Below, piece by piece: positions 11,993-20,377 of a DNA stretch of 64,000 nucleotides (position 1 is the stretch's first letter; the number at the start of each line of letters is the position of its first letter). The stretch covers positions 3,449,895-3,513,894 of the forward strand of contig NZ_ASHX02000001.1 of NCBI RefSeq assembly GCF_000478605.2, written 5' to 3'. Under the pieces are notes generated by a model. It saw only the letters and a list, made by a program, of their open reading frames with translations, was not told the DNA's origin and made no database searches. Source of the DNA: Streptomyces thermolilacinus SPC6. Lineage in GTDB: Bacteria; Actinomycetota; Actinomycetes; Streptomycetales; Streptomycetaceae. Position numbers and translations under genes: made by a program.

Positions 11993-13171
11993 TCACGAGG
12001 CCAGTCCCCGCAGGCGGTCGGCTGCCTCGCGGAGGACGGCTTCCTTCTTGCAGAACGCGAAGCGGATCAGTGAGCGGCCCGCGTCCGCGTGGTCGTAGAA
12101 GACCGCGTTCGGGATGGCGACGACGCCGCAGCGCTCGGGGAGGGCGCGGCAGAACGCCACGCCGTCCTTCTCGCCGAGACCGGCGATGTCCGCGGTGATG
12201 AAGTACGTGCCGCGCGGCCGGTACACCTCGAAGCCCGCCGCCGTGAGCCCCGCCATCAGGATGTCCCGCTTGCCCTCCAGGTCGGCGCGGAGCGTGTCGA
12301 AGTACGACTCCGGGAGCCGCAGCGCCTCCGCGATGGCGTGCTGGAACGGGCCGGACGCCACGTACGTGAGGAACTGCTTCGCCGTGCGCACCGCGGCGGT
12401 CAGCTCGGGCGGCGCGGTCAGCCACCCCACCTTCCAGCCGGTGAACGAAAACGTCTTCCCGGCCGACGAGATGGTCACCGTACGTTCGCGCATGCCCTCG
12501 AACGTCGCGATCGGCACGTGCTCCGCCCCGTCGAAGACCAGGTGCTCGTAGACCTCGTCGGTGACGACCAGCAGATCCCGCTCGACGGCGAGCGCGGCGA
12601 TCGCGGCCAGCTCGTCGCGGGTGAGGACGGTGCCGGTGGGGTTGTGGGGGGTGTTGAGCAGGATGAGCCGGGTGCGGTCGGTGACGGCCGCGCGCAGCTC
12701 GTCCAGGTCCAGGACGAACCGCCCGCCCTCCGGGTCCGGGCGCAGGGTGACGGGCACGCGGGTGCCGCCCGCCATGGCGACGCACGCCGCGTACGAGTCG
12801 TAGTACGGCTCCAGGGCGATCACCTCGTCGCCCGGCTCGACCAGCGCCAGCAGCGCCGCGGCGACCGCCTCCGTCGCGCCCACCGTGACCAGGACCTCGG
12901 TGTCCGGGTCGTACGCGAGGCCGTACCGCTGCCGCTGGTGGTCGGCGATTGCGGTGCGCAGCTCGGGTACGCCGGGGCCGGGCGGGTACTGGTTGCCGCG
13001 CCCGTCGCGCAGGGCGCGCACGGCCGCCTCCCGGACCTCCTCGGGCCCGTCGGTGTCGGGGAAGCCCTGACCGAGATTGATCGATCCGGTGGCGGTCGCG
13101 AGGGCGGACATCTCGGCGAAGATCGTCGTACCGAACCCGGCGAGGCGGCGGTTGAGCGGTGCTCTGGTCAT
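11993..13171 (-). CDS. Class I PLP aminotransferase (KAT/DapC-like)
   Basis: The 392-residue fold-type I enzyme has the expected sites: NPTG at 177-180, D205 in TDEVYEH, the Schiff-base lysine K239 in SSAGKTFSFTGWK, and an Arg near the C-terminus (SLIRFAF). The N-terminal INLGQGFPDTDGP block is shared by kynurenine/glutamine aminotransferases, methionine aminotransferases and some N-succinyl-diaminopimelate aminotransferases. The amino-donor cannot be fixed from sequence. A kynurenine operon lies 10 kb away, but that link is speculative. The start could also be the ATG at 13180. Confidence 0.82.
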   Translation of the reverse strand: MTRAPLNRRLAGFGTTIFAEMSALATATGSINLGQGFPDTDGPEEVREAAVRALRDGRGNQYPPGPGVPELRTAIADHQRQRYGLAYDPDTEVLVTVGATEAVAAALLALVEPGDEVIALEPYYDSYAACVAMAGGTRVPVTLRPDPEGGRFVLDLDELRAAVTDRTRLILLNTPHNPTGTVLTRDELAAIAALAVERDLLVVTDEVYEHLVFDGAEHVPIATFEGMRERTVTISSAGKTFSFTGWKVGWLTAPPELTAAVRTAKQFLTYVASGPFQHAIAEALRLPESYFDTLRADLEGKRDILMAGLTAAGFEVYRPRGTYFITADIAGLGEKDGVAFCRALPERCGVVAIPNAVFYDHADAGRSLIRFAFCKKEAVLREAADRLRGLAS

Positions 13172-13354
13172 GGGCGCCATCCTGCGGGCAAGCGCGGACG
13201 GCCTCAAGGGCACGCGCGGGCGGGCGCGGATGTGAGGGAACGCGCGTCGCGCGTTCGGAACCTCTGGAGTTGCTCAAGTGCGGATTGGGGGTGTCGGCGG
13301 GGTGGGCATCTCCCAGGCACATCACTCGGGGGAACGGGGGAGGAGACACCGGAC

Positions 13355-13579
13355 ATGGAATTCGCAATCGGCATGGTGGTGATCGTGCTGGCCGTGGGGG
13401 GCATCGTCGCGCTGGGCAACGCCGCCGCGAGGCGGCCGCACCGGCGGGCCACGACGTACCGCCGCAGCGACAACTGGTGGGGGAACAGCGGCGGCGGTGG
13501 CGGGTGCGGCGGCTCGTCGTCGTGCGGGGGGTCCTCCTCGTGCGGCGGCGGCGGTGGTGGCTGCGGTGGCGGGTCCTGA
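13355..13579 (+). CDS. Small single-pass protein with Gly/Cys-rich tail (copy 1)
   Basis: The 74-residue protein has one hydrophobic segment (about 3-22) and a short Arg-rich stretch (ARRPHRRATTYRR). Its tail is almost only Gly, Ser and four Cys (units such as CGGSSSCGG). GGGGGAGGAG lies 8-17 bases before the ATG. It has no catalytic motif. Topology rules predict the basic segment and tail inside the cell. A similar protein follows 70 bases downstream. Gly/Cys tails like this end some TIGR04222-type Streptomyces membrane proteins, and metal or disulfide binding is possible but unproven. Confidence 0.6.
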   Translation: MEFAIGMVVIVLAVGGIVALGNAAARRPHRRATTYRRSDNWWGNSGGGGGCGGSSSCGGSSSCGGGGGGCGGGS

Positions 13580-13648
13580 GCGGCGTGCGAGCGGCGTGAG
13601 GGCTCTGATTCGGCGTGAGGCTCCTGAGGGGGAGAGGAGGCGGTCGGC

Positions 13649-13918
13649 ATGACCGGACTGATCGTGGTGGGCGGCGCGGTGCTGCTGCTCGTGGTGGGGC
13701 TCGTCGTACTCGCCGGGGGCCGCTCCCCGCGGGGCCGCGGCGGCAGGGGCGGCACGGCCGGTGACACCGCGGGGATGGCCCTGTGGGCCGACTCCGGCAG
13801 CGGCGGCGGGGGCGGAGGGTCGTCTTCCTGCGACAGCGGGAGCGGCGGGGGCGGCGGGGGCGGCTCCTGCGACGGGGGAGGCGGGGGCGGCGGCGGTTGC
13901 GGAGGCGGAGGCGGCTGA
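13649..13918 (+). CDS. Small single-pass protein with Gly/Cys-rich tail (copy 2)
   Basis: The 89-residue product repeats the plan of its upstream neighbour: an N-terminal membrane segment (about 4-22), an Arg/Gly-rich stretch (RSPRGRGGRGG), then a Gly/Ser tail with three Cys (SSSCDSG, GSCDGG, GGCGG). GGGGGAGAGGAGG precedes the ATG. The two genes look like a divergent duplicate pair in one operon. A terminator follows at 13958. The function is unknown. Confidence 0.6.
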   Translation: MTGLIVVGGAVLLLVVGLVVLAGGRSPRGRGGRGGTAGDTAGMALWADSGSGGGGGGSSSCDSGSGGGGGGGSCDGGGGGGGGCGGGGG

Positions 13919-14259
13919 CACGGGGCAGCCGGTCCGTCCGTCCGCACCGACCACGACGGGGCGCCCGGAGGGTGGTGAACACTCGCCGGGCGCCCCCTTG
14001 TGAGGGCGTGCGCGCCGTGCCGCGCGCCGTGCGGTGAACAGTTGAACCCCCAGGCCCCCTGGGGGATGTATTCACAACCAAGTTGGGTAAAGACGCTGTG
14101 AGCCTCGGGCGGTTCATGATTCGCTCGCTGTCGAGTACATCGAGCCCTCGGATCTTGTATGAACCCCGAGCCGGTACCTCAAGTTCCCTGGGAACGTCTT
14201 ACGGGACGACGCCACCCCCCGGTCCACCCGTCACGTCACCGTGCTTGCGGAGCTGACTC
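13919..14259. other. Gene-free intergenic region
   Basis: No coding frame is convincing. The region holds a terminator hairpin at 13958-13996, then AT-richer DNA with a small hairpin (CCCCCAGG / CCTGGGGG near 14048-14066). A widely spaced inverted repeat GGTTCAT (14111-14117) / ATGAACC (14159-14165) is also present. It probably carries the promoter of the DUF2617 gene. Confidence 0.5.
13958..13996. terminator. Terminator after the Gly/Cys-rich pair
   Basis: GGGGCGCCCGG at 13958-13968 pairs perfectly with CCGGGCGCCCC at 13986-13996 across a 17-base loop, followed by CTTGTG. It lies 40 bases after the last stop. Confidence 0.75.
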
Positions 14260-14799
14260 ATGCTCACCACCCTTCAGACTGCGTACACCGACACGCGTGC
14301 GGCCGATCTGGCCTGGACGCTGGGGAGGGAGGCGCTGCCCGCCCTCGCCGTGCTCGATCTCGAACTCGCCGGCGCCAGCCTCCAGATGCGCCTGCTCGGC
14401 GCGTCCCACCAGGTGCTGCTGGAGGAGGAGAACGGCACCTGCTCGGAGACGGTCGCCTGTCTCCCCGGCAGCAGCACACCGCTCCCGCTCGGGGTGGCGA
14501 AACGGGTCGGCGCGTGGGAGTACGAATTCGCGGCGCGTGTCGAGACGCTGTCGCAGAACTCCTTCGCGGGGCGCGCGCAGGAGCTGCTGGCCCTCGTCGC
14601 GGACCACCCGCACGGCCTGGCCGGTACGTTCCCGGGCTCGCCGCACGCGTTCACGGCCATGCTGGCGCAGCGGCACGAGGGCCGCGTGCGGTGGCGCACC
14701 TGGCACGCGTACCCGCAGGAGGGCCAGCTGGTGGTGACCCGGACAAGCGTTGGATTCACCCCGCAGGGCCGCCGCCGTGGCACCCGTTTGGGTGACTAG
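14260..14799 (+). CDS. DUF2617 family protein
   Basis: The 179-residue cytoplasmic protein matches the actinobacterial DUF2617 plan. An N-terminal helix (LQTAYTDTRAADLAWTLG) leads into a beta-rich core (VLDLELAGASLQMRLLGASH near 29-48), and the C-terminal half holds WRTWHAYP near 147. No catalytic residues are known for the family. The neighbouring spermidine-synthase-like gene starts 31 bases downstream, and the two are often adjacent in Streptomyces. A functional link is possible but unproven. Confidence 0.8.
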   Translation: MLTTLQTAYTDTRAADLAWTLGREALPALAVLDLELAGASLQMRLLGASHQVLLEEENGTCSETVACLPGSSTPLPLGVAKRVGAWEYEFAARVETLSQNSFAGRAQELLALVADHPHGLAGTFPGSPHAFTAMLAQRHEGRVRWRTWHAYPQEGQLVVTRTSVGFTPQGRRRGTRLGD

Positions 14800-14830
14800 A
14801 CGCGTGCGGGCGCTCACGTAGCGTGGGCGC

Positions 14831-16450
14831 ATGCTCGAAGCGCCCCCCTCCGCGTCACCGGCGCCGCCCCCTCCCGAGGGGGCGGCGTCCGTTCCGGCGG
14901 CGGCGCCGGGCGGGGCGGTGCCGAGGGCGGGCCGGTTCCTGGTGCTGGCGGCCGTGTTCGTGTGCGCCGCCTGCGGGCTGGTCTACGAACTGGAACTGGT
15001 CGCCCTCGCCTCGTCCCTGACCGGCGACTCCGTCACCCAGGCGTCCGTCGTGCTGTCCGTGATGGTCTTCGCGATGGGCGTCGGCTCGCTGCTCGCCAAG
15101 CGGCTGCGCTGCCGGGCCGCCGTCGGGTTCGGGCTGCTGGAGGCGCTGCTCGCGCTGGTCGGCGGCTGCTCGGCGCTCCTGCTGTACGGCGCGTTCGCCT
15201 GGCTGGGCGGCACACGCCACGCCCTGGTCGCGGTGTCGCTCGTGATCGGGACGCTGATCGGCGCGGAGATGCCGCTGCTGATGACGCTGATCCAGCGGGT
15301 CTCCCGGTGCGCCCGGCAGGACGCGGGCGGCACGGTCGCGGACCTGTTCGCGGCCGACTACGTCGGCGCGCTCGTCGGCGGGCTCGCCTTCCCGTTCCTG
15401 CTGCTGCCCTGGCTCGGCCAGCTCACCACCGCGCTAGCCACCGGCGCGGTGAACGCCCTGGCCGGCGGGGTGCTGGTGCTGTGGCTGTTCGGCCGGGACC
15501 TCACGGGCCGCGGGCGGCTGCTGCTGTTGTCGGTGAACGCCGTCGTGCTGGCGGTGCTCGCCGTCGCGGCCGCGCTGGCCGACGACTTCGAGCGGGCCGC
15601 GCGGCAGGCCGTGTACGGGGCACACGTACGGGTCGCGGTGCGGACGCCCGTCCAGGAGGTCGTCCTGACGGGCCGCCGGGACGAGCCGCCGGACCTGTAC
15701 GTGGACGGGCGGCTGCGGGTGGACGGCGACGACCGGCACCGCCACCATCCGGCGCTCGTCCACCCCGCGATGCGGGGCCGCCACGCGCGCGTGCTCGTCC
15801 TCGGCGGCGGTGACGGGCTGGCCGTACGGGAGGTGCTGCGGTACGGGGGCGTGGAGTCCGTGACGGTCGTGGAGGCCGACCCGGTACTGGTCCGGCTGGC
15901 CCGTACGGACCCGGCCCTGGCGCGGCTCAACGGGCACGCGTACGGCGACCGACGGGTGCGCGTCGTGTCCGCCGAACCGTTCCACTGGCTCCGCACGGCG
16001 CGCGGCGGCACACCGTACGACGTGGTCCTCTCCGACCTGCCACCGCCCGGCTCCGGGGCGGGCGCCACGCCGTACTCGCTGGAGTTCTACGGGCTGACCG
16101 CCCGCGCCCTCGCCCCCGGCGGGCGCCTCGCCGTGCACGCCGGGCCGCTGCCGGAACGTTCGCTCCGGTACTGGACGGTGGAGGCCACCCTGCGCGCCGC
16201 CGGGTTCACCACCCGGCCCTACACCGTGCCGGGCCGGTCGCGCCGGGGCCTGGTCCTGGCCGTGCGCGGCGCCCCCGACCGGGCCGGTCCGCCCGCGCTG
16301 CGCGTCGCGCCGGGGGTGCGCGGCGGGGACGCGGCCGCCGGGGAGGTGCCGTCGGCCGCCGCGCTGGAGGAGGGGGCGCGGCGCCTGGAGCGGACCCGGC
16401 CGCGCGTGCTGCCGCCCTCGACGCTGGCGCGCCCCCGGTACGGGCCCTGA
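14831..16450 (+). CDS. Membrane-fused spermidine synthase-like protein
   Basis: The 539-residue protein joins a multi-pass membrane domain (about residues 37-255, at least six hydrophobic segments) to a polyamine-synthase/methyltransferase-fold domain. [19 protein letters not shown] near 320 is the nucleotide-binding loop, and [10 protein letters not shown] near 400 replaces the DxxDP acidic motif. The usual catalytic Asp of aminopropyltransferases is not clear, so the chemistry may differ. A TAGCGT -10 ends 6 bases before the ATG, which suggests a leaderless transcript. The Ala/Pro-rich N-terminus and a C-terminal Arg/Ala tail look disordered. The substrate is unknown. Confidence 0.78.
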   Translation: MLEAPPSASPAPPPPEGAASVPAAAPGGAVPRAGRFLVLAAVFVCAACGLVYELELVALASSLTGDSVTQASVVLSVMVFAMGVGSLLAKRLRCRAAVGFGLLEALLALVGGCSALLLYGAFAWLGGTRHALVAVSLVIGTLIGAEMPLLMTLIQRVSRCARQDAGGTVADLFAADYVGALVGGLAFPFLLLPWLGQLTTALATGAVNALAGGVLVLWLFGRDLTGRGRLLLLSVNAVVLAVLAVAAALADDFERAARQAVYGAHVRVAVRTPVQEVVLTGRRDEPPDLYVDGRLRVDGDDRHRHHPALVHPAMRGRHARVLVLGGGDGLAVREVLRYGGVESVTVVEADPVLVRLARTDPALARLNGHAYGDRRVRVVSAEPFHWLRTARGGTPYDVVLSDLPPPGSGAGATPYSLEFYGLTARALAPGGRLAVHAGPLPERSLRYWTVEATLRAAGFTTRPYTVPGRSRRGLVLAVRGAPDRAGPPALRVAPGVRGGDAAAGEVPSAAALEEGARRLERTRPRVLPPSTLARPRYGP

Positions 16451-16569
16451 CGTCGCCGGGCGGGGCCCCCGCCCCTCGACGGCCCGCCCCCGGTACGGCC
16501 TTGGCGAGTTCGCGACCGGCCGCGCAGGGGAGGGGTCGGGACGGCCGGGCGTGGGTAGGCTCGACTGTC

Positions 16570-17610
16570 ATGGAGCATGAGGTGTTCGTTCCGGTCCCCG
16601 TGCAGTCCCTCCGTGCCGTCCTGGCCGACCCCGCGCGCGTCGCCCGCTGCGTACCGGGGCTCCAGCAGGACGCGGACGCGTCGGCCGGCCCGCTGTCGGG
16701 CCGCCTCAAGGTGCGCGCCGGCGGGCACACCGTCACCTACCGGGGCGCGCTGCACCTGGCCGCGCGGGAGGACGGCGGGTACGACGTGTCGGGCGAGGGC
16801 GCGGAGGCGCGCGGCAGCGGCGGCGTGAAGGTCGCGCTGACCGCCCGGCTCACCCCCGCCGACGGCGGTACGGACCTGGCGTTCACCGGCACGGCGAGCG
16901 CGGAGGGCCGCCTGGCGGAGCTTCCCGCCGACACGCTCACCACGACGGCGCACCGGCTGCTGGACCGCTTCGGCGAGGCCCTCGCGGAGGAGGCGGCGGC
17001 CACGCCCGCCGCCCGGACGCCCGCCGCGGCGACCGTCGGGGACGGGAACGCCGACGAGGACGGGGACGCCGCCGAGGCGACCGCCGACGACGCGGTCACC
17101 GACGTGGACGCGGCCGGTGACGACGTGCCCGCGGCACCCGACGCGACCGTCGCCGAGACCGTGCGGACGGACGGTGCCGTACCGGCCGACGCCGACGCCG
17201 AGGCCGAGGCCGCCGACCTGGACAACGTGGACCTGGAGGTGGACGACGTGGAGGACGCGGACGGCGCGGAGGACGACGGTGTGGACGACGGGGCCGTGGG
17301 AGCCGGGGGCGACCTCCGCGGCGGGGTGTTCGACGCGCCCGTGCCGCCGTCCTCGCTGGACCCGTTCGCCGTGGACGACTTCCCGGTGGACGACACCGAG
17401 CCGCCCGCCGAGGCCGCGCACGCCCGCCGGACGATGATCGGGCGCAGCGCCGAGGAGGTCGATCACGCCCCGCCGCGCGGCCGGTACGCGCCCGTGCCGG
17501 GACCGGCCGCGGGCTCCGGCGCCGGGATGCTGCGCTGGCTCGCACCCGCCGCCGCGCTCGCGCTCGCCTCGGCCGTCCTCATCGGCCGTGCGCTGCGCCG
17601 CCGCAAGTAG
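16570..17610 (+). CDS. CoxG/SRPBCC-domain protein with acidic linker and C-terminal membrane anchor
   Basis: The 346-residue protein has three parts. Residues 1-145 form an SRPBCC fold of the CoxG type (EHEVFVPVPVQSLRAVL, ARCVPGLQ, GEGAEARGSGGVKV, LPADTLTTTAHRLLDRF). A very acidic Ala/Asp/Glu-rich linker follows (about 150-270). A C-terminal membrane helix ends in RRRK (about 318-346), so the domain should be tail-anchored on the cytoplasmic face. CoxG proteins recruit CO-dehydrogenase-type enzymes to the membrane, but no cox genes are nearby, so the partner is unknown. A TAGGCT -10 at 16556 suggests a near-leaderless start. Confidence 0.7.
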   Translation: MEHEVFVPVPVQSLRAVLADPARVARCVPGLQQDADASAGPLSGRLKVRAGGHTVTYRGALHLAAREDGGYDVSGEGAEARGSGGVKVALTARLTPADGGTDLAFTGTASAEGRLAELPADTLTTTAHRLLDRFGEALAEEAAATPAARTPAAATVGDGNADEDGDAAEATADDAVTDVDAAGDDVPAAPDATVAETVRTDGAVPADADAEAEAADLDNVDLEVDDVEDADGAEDDGVDDGAVGAGGDLRGGVFDAPVPPSSLDPFAVDDFPVDDTEPPAEAAHARRTMIGRSAEEVDHAPPRGRYAPVPGPAAGSGAGMLRWLAPAAALALASAVLIGRALRRRK

Positions 17611-17636
17611 CCGCGGCGCACGTAAGGTCGGGCGGT

Positions 17637-18428
17637 GTGAGCATGAGCGAAGAGGTCCGGCTGGCCGCCGGAGACGTCGAGTTGACCATCACGCCGCACA
17701 ACGGCTGCCGTATCGCCAGCCTGCGGGTGGCCGGTGACGAACTGCTGCGCCAGGGGGAGCGGTACGGCTGCTTCCCGATGGTGCCCTGGTGCGGGCGCAC
17801 CGACCGGGGGCGGTTCCTGAACGGTGCGACGCGGCACCAACTGCCGCTCAACGCCCCGCCGCACGCCATCCACGGCACCGGCCGGGACACCGCCTGGCGC
17901 ACGGCCCGCGCCGACAAGGCGGAGGCGGTGTTCACGTACGACCTGGCCGACCCCTGGCCGTACCCCGGCCGGGTCACGCAGATGGTGGAGCTGACCGACA
18001 CCTCGCTGACCCTGCGGCTCGGCGTCGAGACGTACGACGACTCGTTCCCGGCGCAGGCGGGCTGGCACCCGTGGTTCAACCGGGTCGTCGGCGGCAGCGC
18101 GGTCGGGATCGACTTCGCCCCCGAGTGGCAGGAGGAGCGCGGCGACGACCACCTGCCCACCGGCCGCCGCGTCGAGCCCCGCCCCGGCCCCTGGGACGAC
18201 TGCTTCGGCATGCCGGACGGCGTGGACGTCACGCTGACCTGGCCGGAACGCCTCGAGCTGAAGGTCACCAGCCGCGAGCCGTGGGTCGTCGTGTACGACG
18301 AGCAGGAGGCCGCCGTGTGCGTGGAGCCGCAGTCGGGCCCGCCGAACGGGCTGAACACCGCCCCGCGCCTGGTCACGCCCATCGAGCCGCTGGAGATGGC
18401 CACCACCTGGACCTGGCGCCGCCTCTGA
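17637..18428 (+). CDS. Aldose 1-epimerase (galactose mutarotase) family protein
   Basis: The 263-residue protein has the mutarotase beta-sandwich signatures: NGCRIASLRVAGDELL (about 22-37), PHAIHGTGRDTAW (about 79-91) and GWHPWFNRVVGG (about 142-153). The second block carries the catalytic-type His. It should interconvert alpha and beta anomers of a hexose or bind a sugar in the cytoplasm. It is shorter than GalM (about 340) and nearer the YeaD-type group. The GTG at 17637 is used, with TAAGGT 8 bases before it; an ATG at 17643 is possible. It lies directly upstream of pyrE. Confidence 0.78.
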   Translation: MSMSEEVRLAAGDVELTITPHNGCRIASLRVAGDELLRQGERYGCFPMVPWCGRTDRGRFLNGATRHQLPLNAPPHAIHGTGRDTAWRTARADKAEAVFTYDLADPWPYPGRVTQMVELTDTSLTLRLGVETYDDSFPAQAGWHPWFNRVVGGSAVGIDFAPEWQEERGDDHLPTGRRVEPRPGPWDDCFGMPDGVDVTLTWPERLELKVTSREPWVVVYDEQEAAVCVEPQSGPPNGLNTAPRLVTPIEPLEMATTWTWRRL

Positions 18429-18463
18429 GCGGGGTGCCGGTCGGCGCCGCTTAAGCTCGGAGC

Positions 18464-19012
18464 ATGACTGACGTACGAGCGGATCTGCTCCAGCAGATCA
18501 AGGACAAGGCCGTGGTGCACGGCAGGGTGACCCTCTCCTCGGGTCTGGAGGCCGACTACTACGTCGATCTCCGCCGGATCACGCTGGACGGCGCCGCCGC
18601 GCCGCTCGTCGGTCAGGTCATGCTCGATCTGACCGCCGACCTCGACTACGACGCGGTGGGCGGCCTGACCCTGGGCGCCGACCCGGTCGCCACGTCGATG
18701 CTGCACGCCGCCGCCGCGCGCGGCCGCACGCTGGACGCGTTCGTCGTCCGCAAGGCCGCCAAGGCGCACGGCATGCAGCGCCGTGTCGAGGGCCCGGACA
18801 TCAAGGGCCGCCGGGTCCTGGTCGTGGAGGACACCTCGACCACGGGCGGCTCCCCGCTGACGGCCGTCGAGGCGGTCCGCGAGGCGGGCGCGGAGGTCGT
18901 CGCGGTCGCCACGATCGTGGACCGCGCGACCGGCGCGGGCGAGAAGATCAGCGGCACGGCCGGTGTCCCGTACCGCTACGCGTACGCGCTGGACGAGCTG
19001 GGCCTCGCCTGA
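18464..19012 (+). CDS. pyrE: Orotate phosphoribosyltransferase
   Basis: The 182-residue enzyme shows the PRPP loop RVLVVEDTSTTGGSPL (about 116-131) and the N-terminal LSSGLEADYYVDLRR block (about 24-38) of PyrE. It joins orotate to PRPP, the fifth step of UMP synthesis. A TAAGCT -10 ends 6 bases before the ATG, so the transcript is probably leaderless, as its 5' neighbours also appear to be. A long palindrome containing a parS core follows the stop at 19070-19107. Confidence 0.94.
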   Translation: MTDVRADLLQQIKDKAVVHGRVTLSSGLEADYYVDLRRITLDGAAAPLVGQVMLDLTADLDYDAVGGLTLGADPVATSMLHAAAARGRTLDAFVVRKAAKAHGMQRRVEGPDIKGRRVLVVEDTSTTGGSPLTAVEAVREAGAEVVAVATIVDRATGAGEKISGTAGVPYRYAYALDELGLA

Positions 19013-19069
19013 CCGGTGCCCACCGCGGCCGGCTCCCGGCCGCCCCGCTGCTGACCTGCGGCTCCACGA

Positions 19070-19107
19070 GAGGCGGGCGTTGTTTCACGTGAAACAGCGC
19101 CCGCCTC
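19070..19107. terminator. Palindrome after pyrE with parS at its centre
   Basis: GAGGCGGGCG (19070-19079) pairs with CGCCCGCCTC (19098-19107), and the 16 bases between, plus a T:G pair, are themselves palindromic. The whole 38 bases can fold into one long hairpin. It lies 57 bases after the pyrE stop and could terminate transcription as well as bind ParB. Confidence 0.7.
19081..19096. promoter_or_regulatory. parS chromosome-segregation site (ParB binding)
   Basis: TGTTTCACGTGAAACA is a perfect 16-base palindrome identical to the bacterial parS core used by Streptomyces ParB. It is non-coding, between pyrE and fba. In Streptomyces, parS copies cluster within a few hundred kilobases of oriC, so this window is probably origin-proximal. 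I saw no second copy here. Confidence 0.9.
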
Positions 19108-19244
19108 CCGTATGCCCTGTGCGGCTCGGTGCGTCCAGGGGGTGGAGCCTCAGGGCCCTTCTGGGAAGATAGGTGCGACGATGACGTCGCCCCCAGGTCA
19201 GGGATCAGCAACGCACGCAACCGCAGATCACAAGGAGCGGACAG

Positions 19245-20267
19245 ATGCCCATCGCAACCCCCGAGGTCTACAGCGAGATGCTCGACCGGGCGAAGGCAGG
19301 CAAGTTCGCCTACCCGGCCATCAACGTGACGTCGTCGCAGACCCTGCACGCCGCCCTGCGCGGCTTCGCCGAGGCCGAGAGCGACGGCATCATCCAGATC
19401 TCGACCGGTGGCGCGGAGTTCCTGGGCGGACAGCACAACAAGGACATGGTGACCGGCGCGGTCGCCCTGGCCGAGTTCGCGCACATCGTCGCCGCGAAGT
19501 ACGACATCACGGTCGCGCTCCACACCGACCACTGCCCGAAGGACAAGCTGGACGGCTACGTCCGCCCGCTGCTCGCCGTCTCCGCCGAGCGCGTCGCCAA
19601 GGGTGAGAACCCGCTGTTCCAGTCGCACATGTGGGACGGCTCCGCCGAGACCCTCGCCGACAACCTCGCCATCGGCCAGGAGCTGCTCGCCCAGGCCGCC
19701 GCCGCCAGGATCATCCTGGAGGTCGAGATCACCCCGACCGGCGGCGAGGAGGACGGCGTCACGCACGAGATCAACGACGAGCTGTACACGACCGTGGACG
19801 ACGCGATCCGCACGGCCGAGGCGCTCGGCCTGGGCGAGAAGGGCCGCTACCTGCTGGCCGCGTCCTTCGGCAACGTCCACGGCGTCTACAAGCCGGGCAA
19901 CGTCGTGCTCCGTCCCGAGCTGCTGAAGGACCTCCAGCAGGGTGTCGCCGAGCGCTTCGGCAAGGCCGACCCGTTCGACTTCGTCTTCCACGGCGGCTCC
20001 GGCTCCACGCAGGAGGAGATCTCCACCGCGCTGGAGAACGGCGTCGTCAAGATGAACATCGACACCGACACGCAGTACGCCTTCACCCGGCCCGTCGCGG
20101 ACCACATGTTCAAGAACTACGACGGCGTCCTCAAGGTCGACGGCGAGGTCGGCTCGAAGAAGACGTACGACCCCCGCACCTGGGGCAAGCTGGCCGAGGC
20201 GGGCATGGCCAAGCGCGTCGCCGAGGCGTGCCAGGCGCTGCGCTCGGCGGGTACGAAGCTGAAGTAG
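19245..20267 (+). CDS. fba: Fructose-bisphosphate aldolase, class II
   Basis: The 340-residue zinc enzyme has ALHTDHCPKD with the metal-binding His near 93, EVEITPTGGEED (about 160-171) with a metal-site Glu, and HGGSGST near 249 for phosphate binding. It cleaves fructose 1,6-bisphosphate to dihydroxyacetone phosphate and glyceraldehyde 3-phosphate in glycolysis. The length is typical of the actinobacterial class II type. AAGGAG lies 8 bases before the ATG. The 230-base gap from pyrE suggests its own promoter, and a terminator follows at 20328. Confidence 0.96.
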   Translation: MPIATPEVYSEMLDRAKAGKFAYPAINVTSSQTLHAALRGFAEAESDGIIQISTGGAEFLGGQHNKDMVTGAVALAEFAHIVAAKYDITVALHTDHCPKDKLDGYVRPLLAVSAERVAKGENPLFQSHMWDGSAETLADNLAIGQELLAQAAAARIILEVEITPTGGEEDGVTHEINDELYTTVDDAIRTAEALGLGEKGRYLLAASFGNVHGVYKPGNVVLRPELLKDLQQGVAERFGKADPFDFVFHGGSGSTQEEISTALENGVVKMNIDTDTQYAFTRPVADHMFKNYDGVLKVDGEVGSKKTYDPRTWGKLAEAGMAKRVAEACQALRSAGTKLK

Positions 20268-20327
20268 AACGTGAAGCGGAAGCCGACGTATAGCGGCTGA
20301 AGCAGTCGTCACCAGGACCACAGGCCG

Positions 20328-20360
20328 GGGCCCGGCATCGCACAGCGCGGTGCCGGGCCC
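20328..20360 (+). terminator. Hairpin after fba
   Basis: GGGCCCGGCA (20328-20337) pairs with TGCCGGGCCC (20351-20360) around a 13-base loop. It lies between the fba stop and the next start, where a terminator is expected, though no T-run follows. Confidence 0.7.
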
Positions 20361-20377
20361 GCGCCGTAGGAGGGAAC

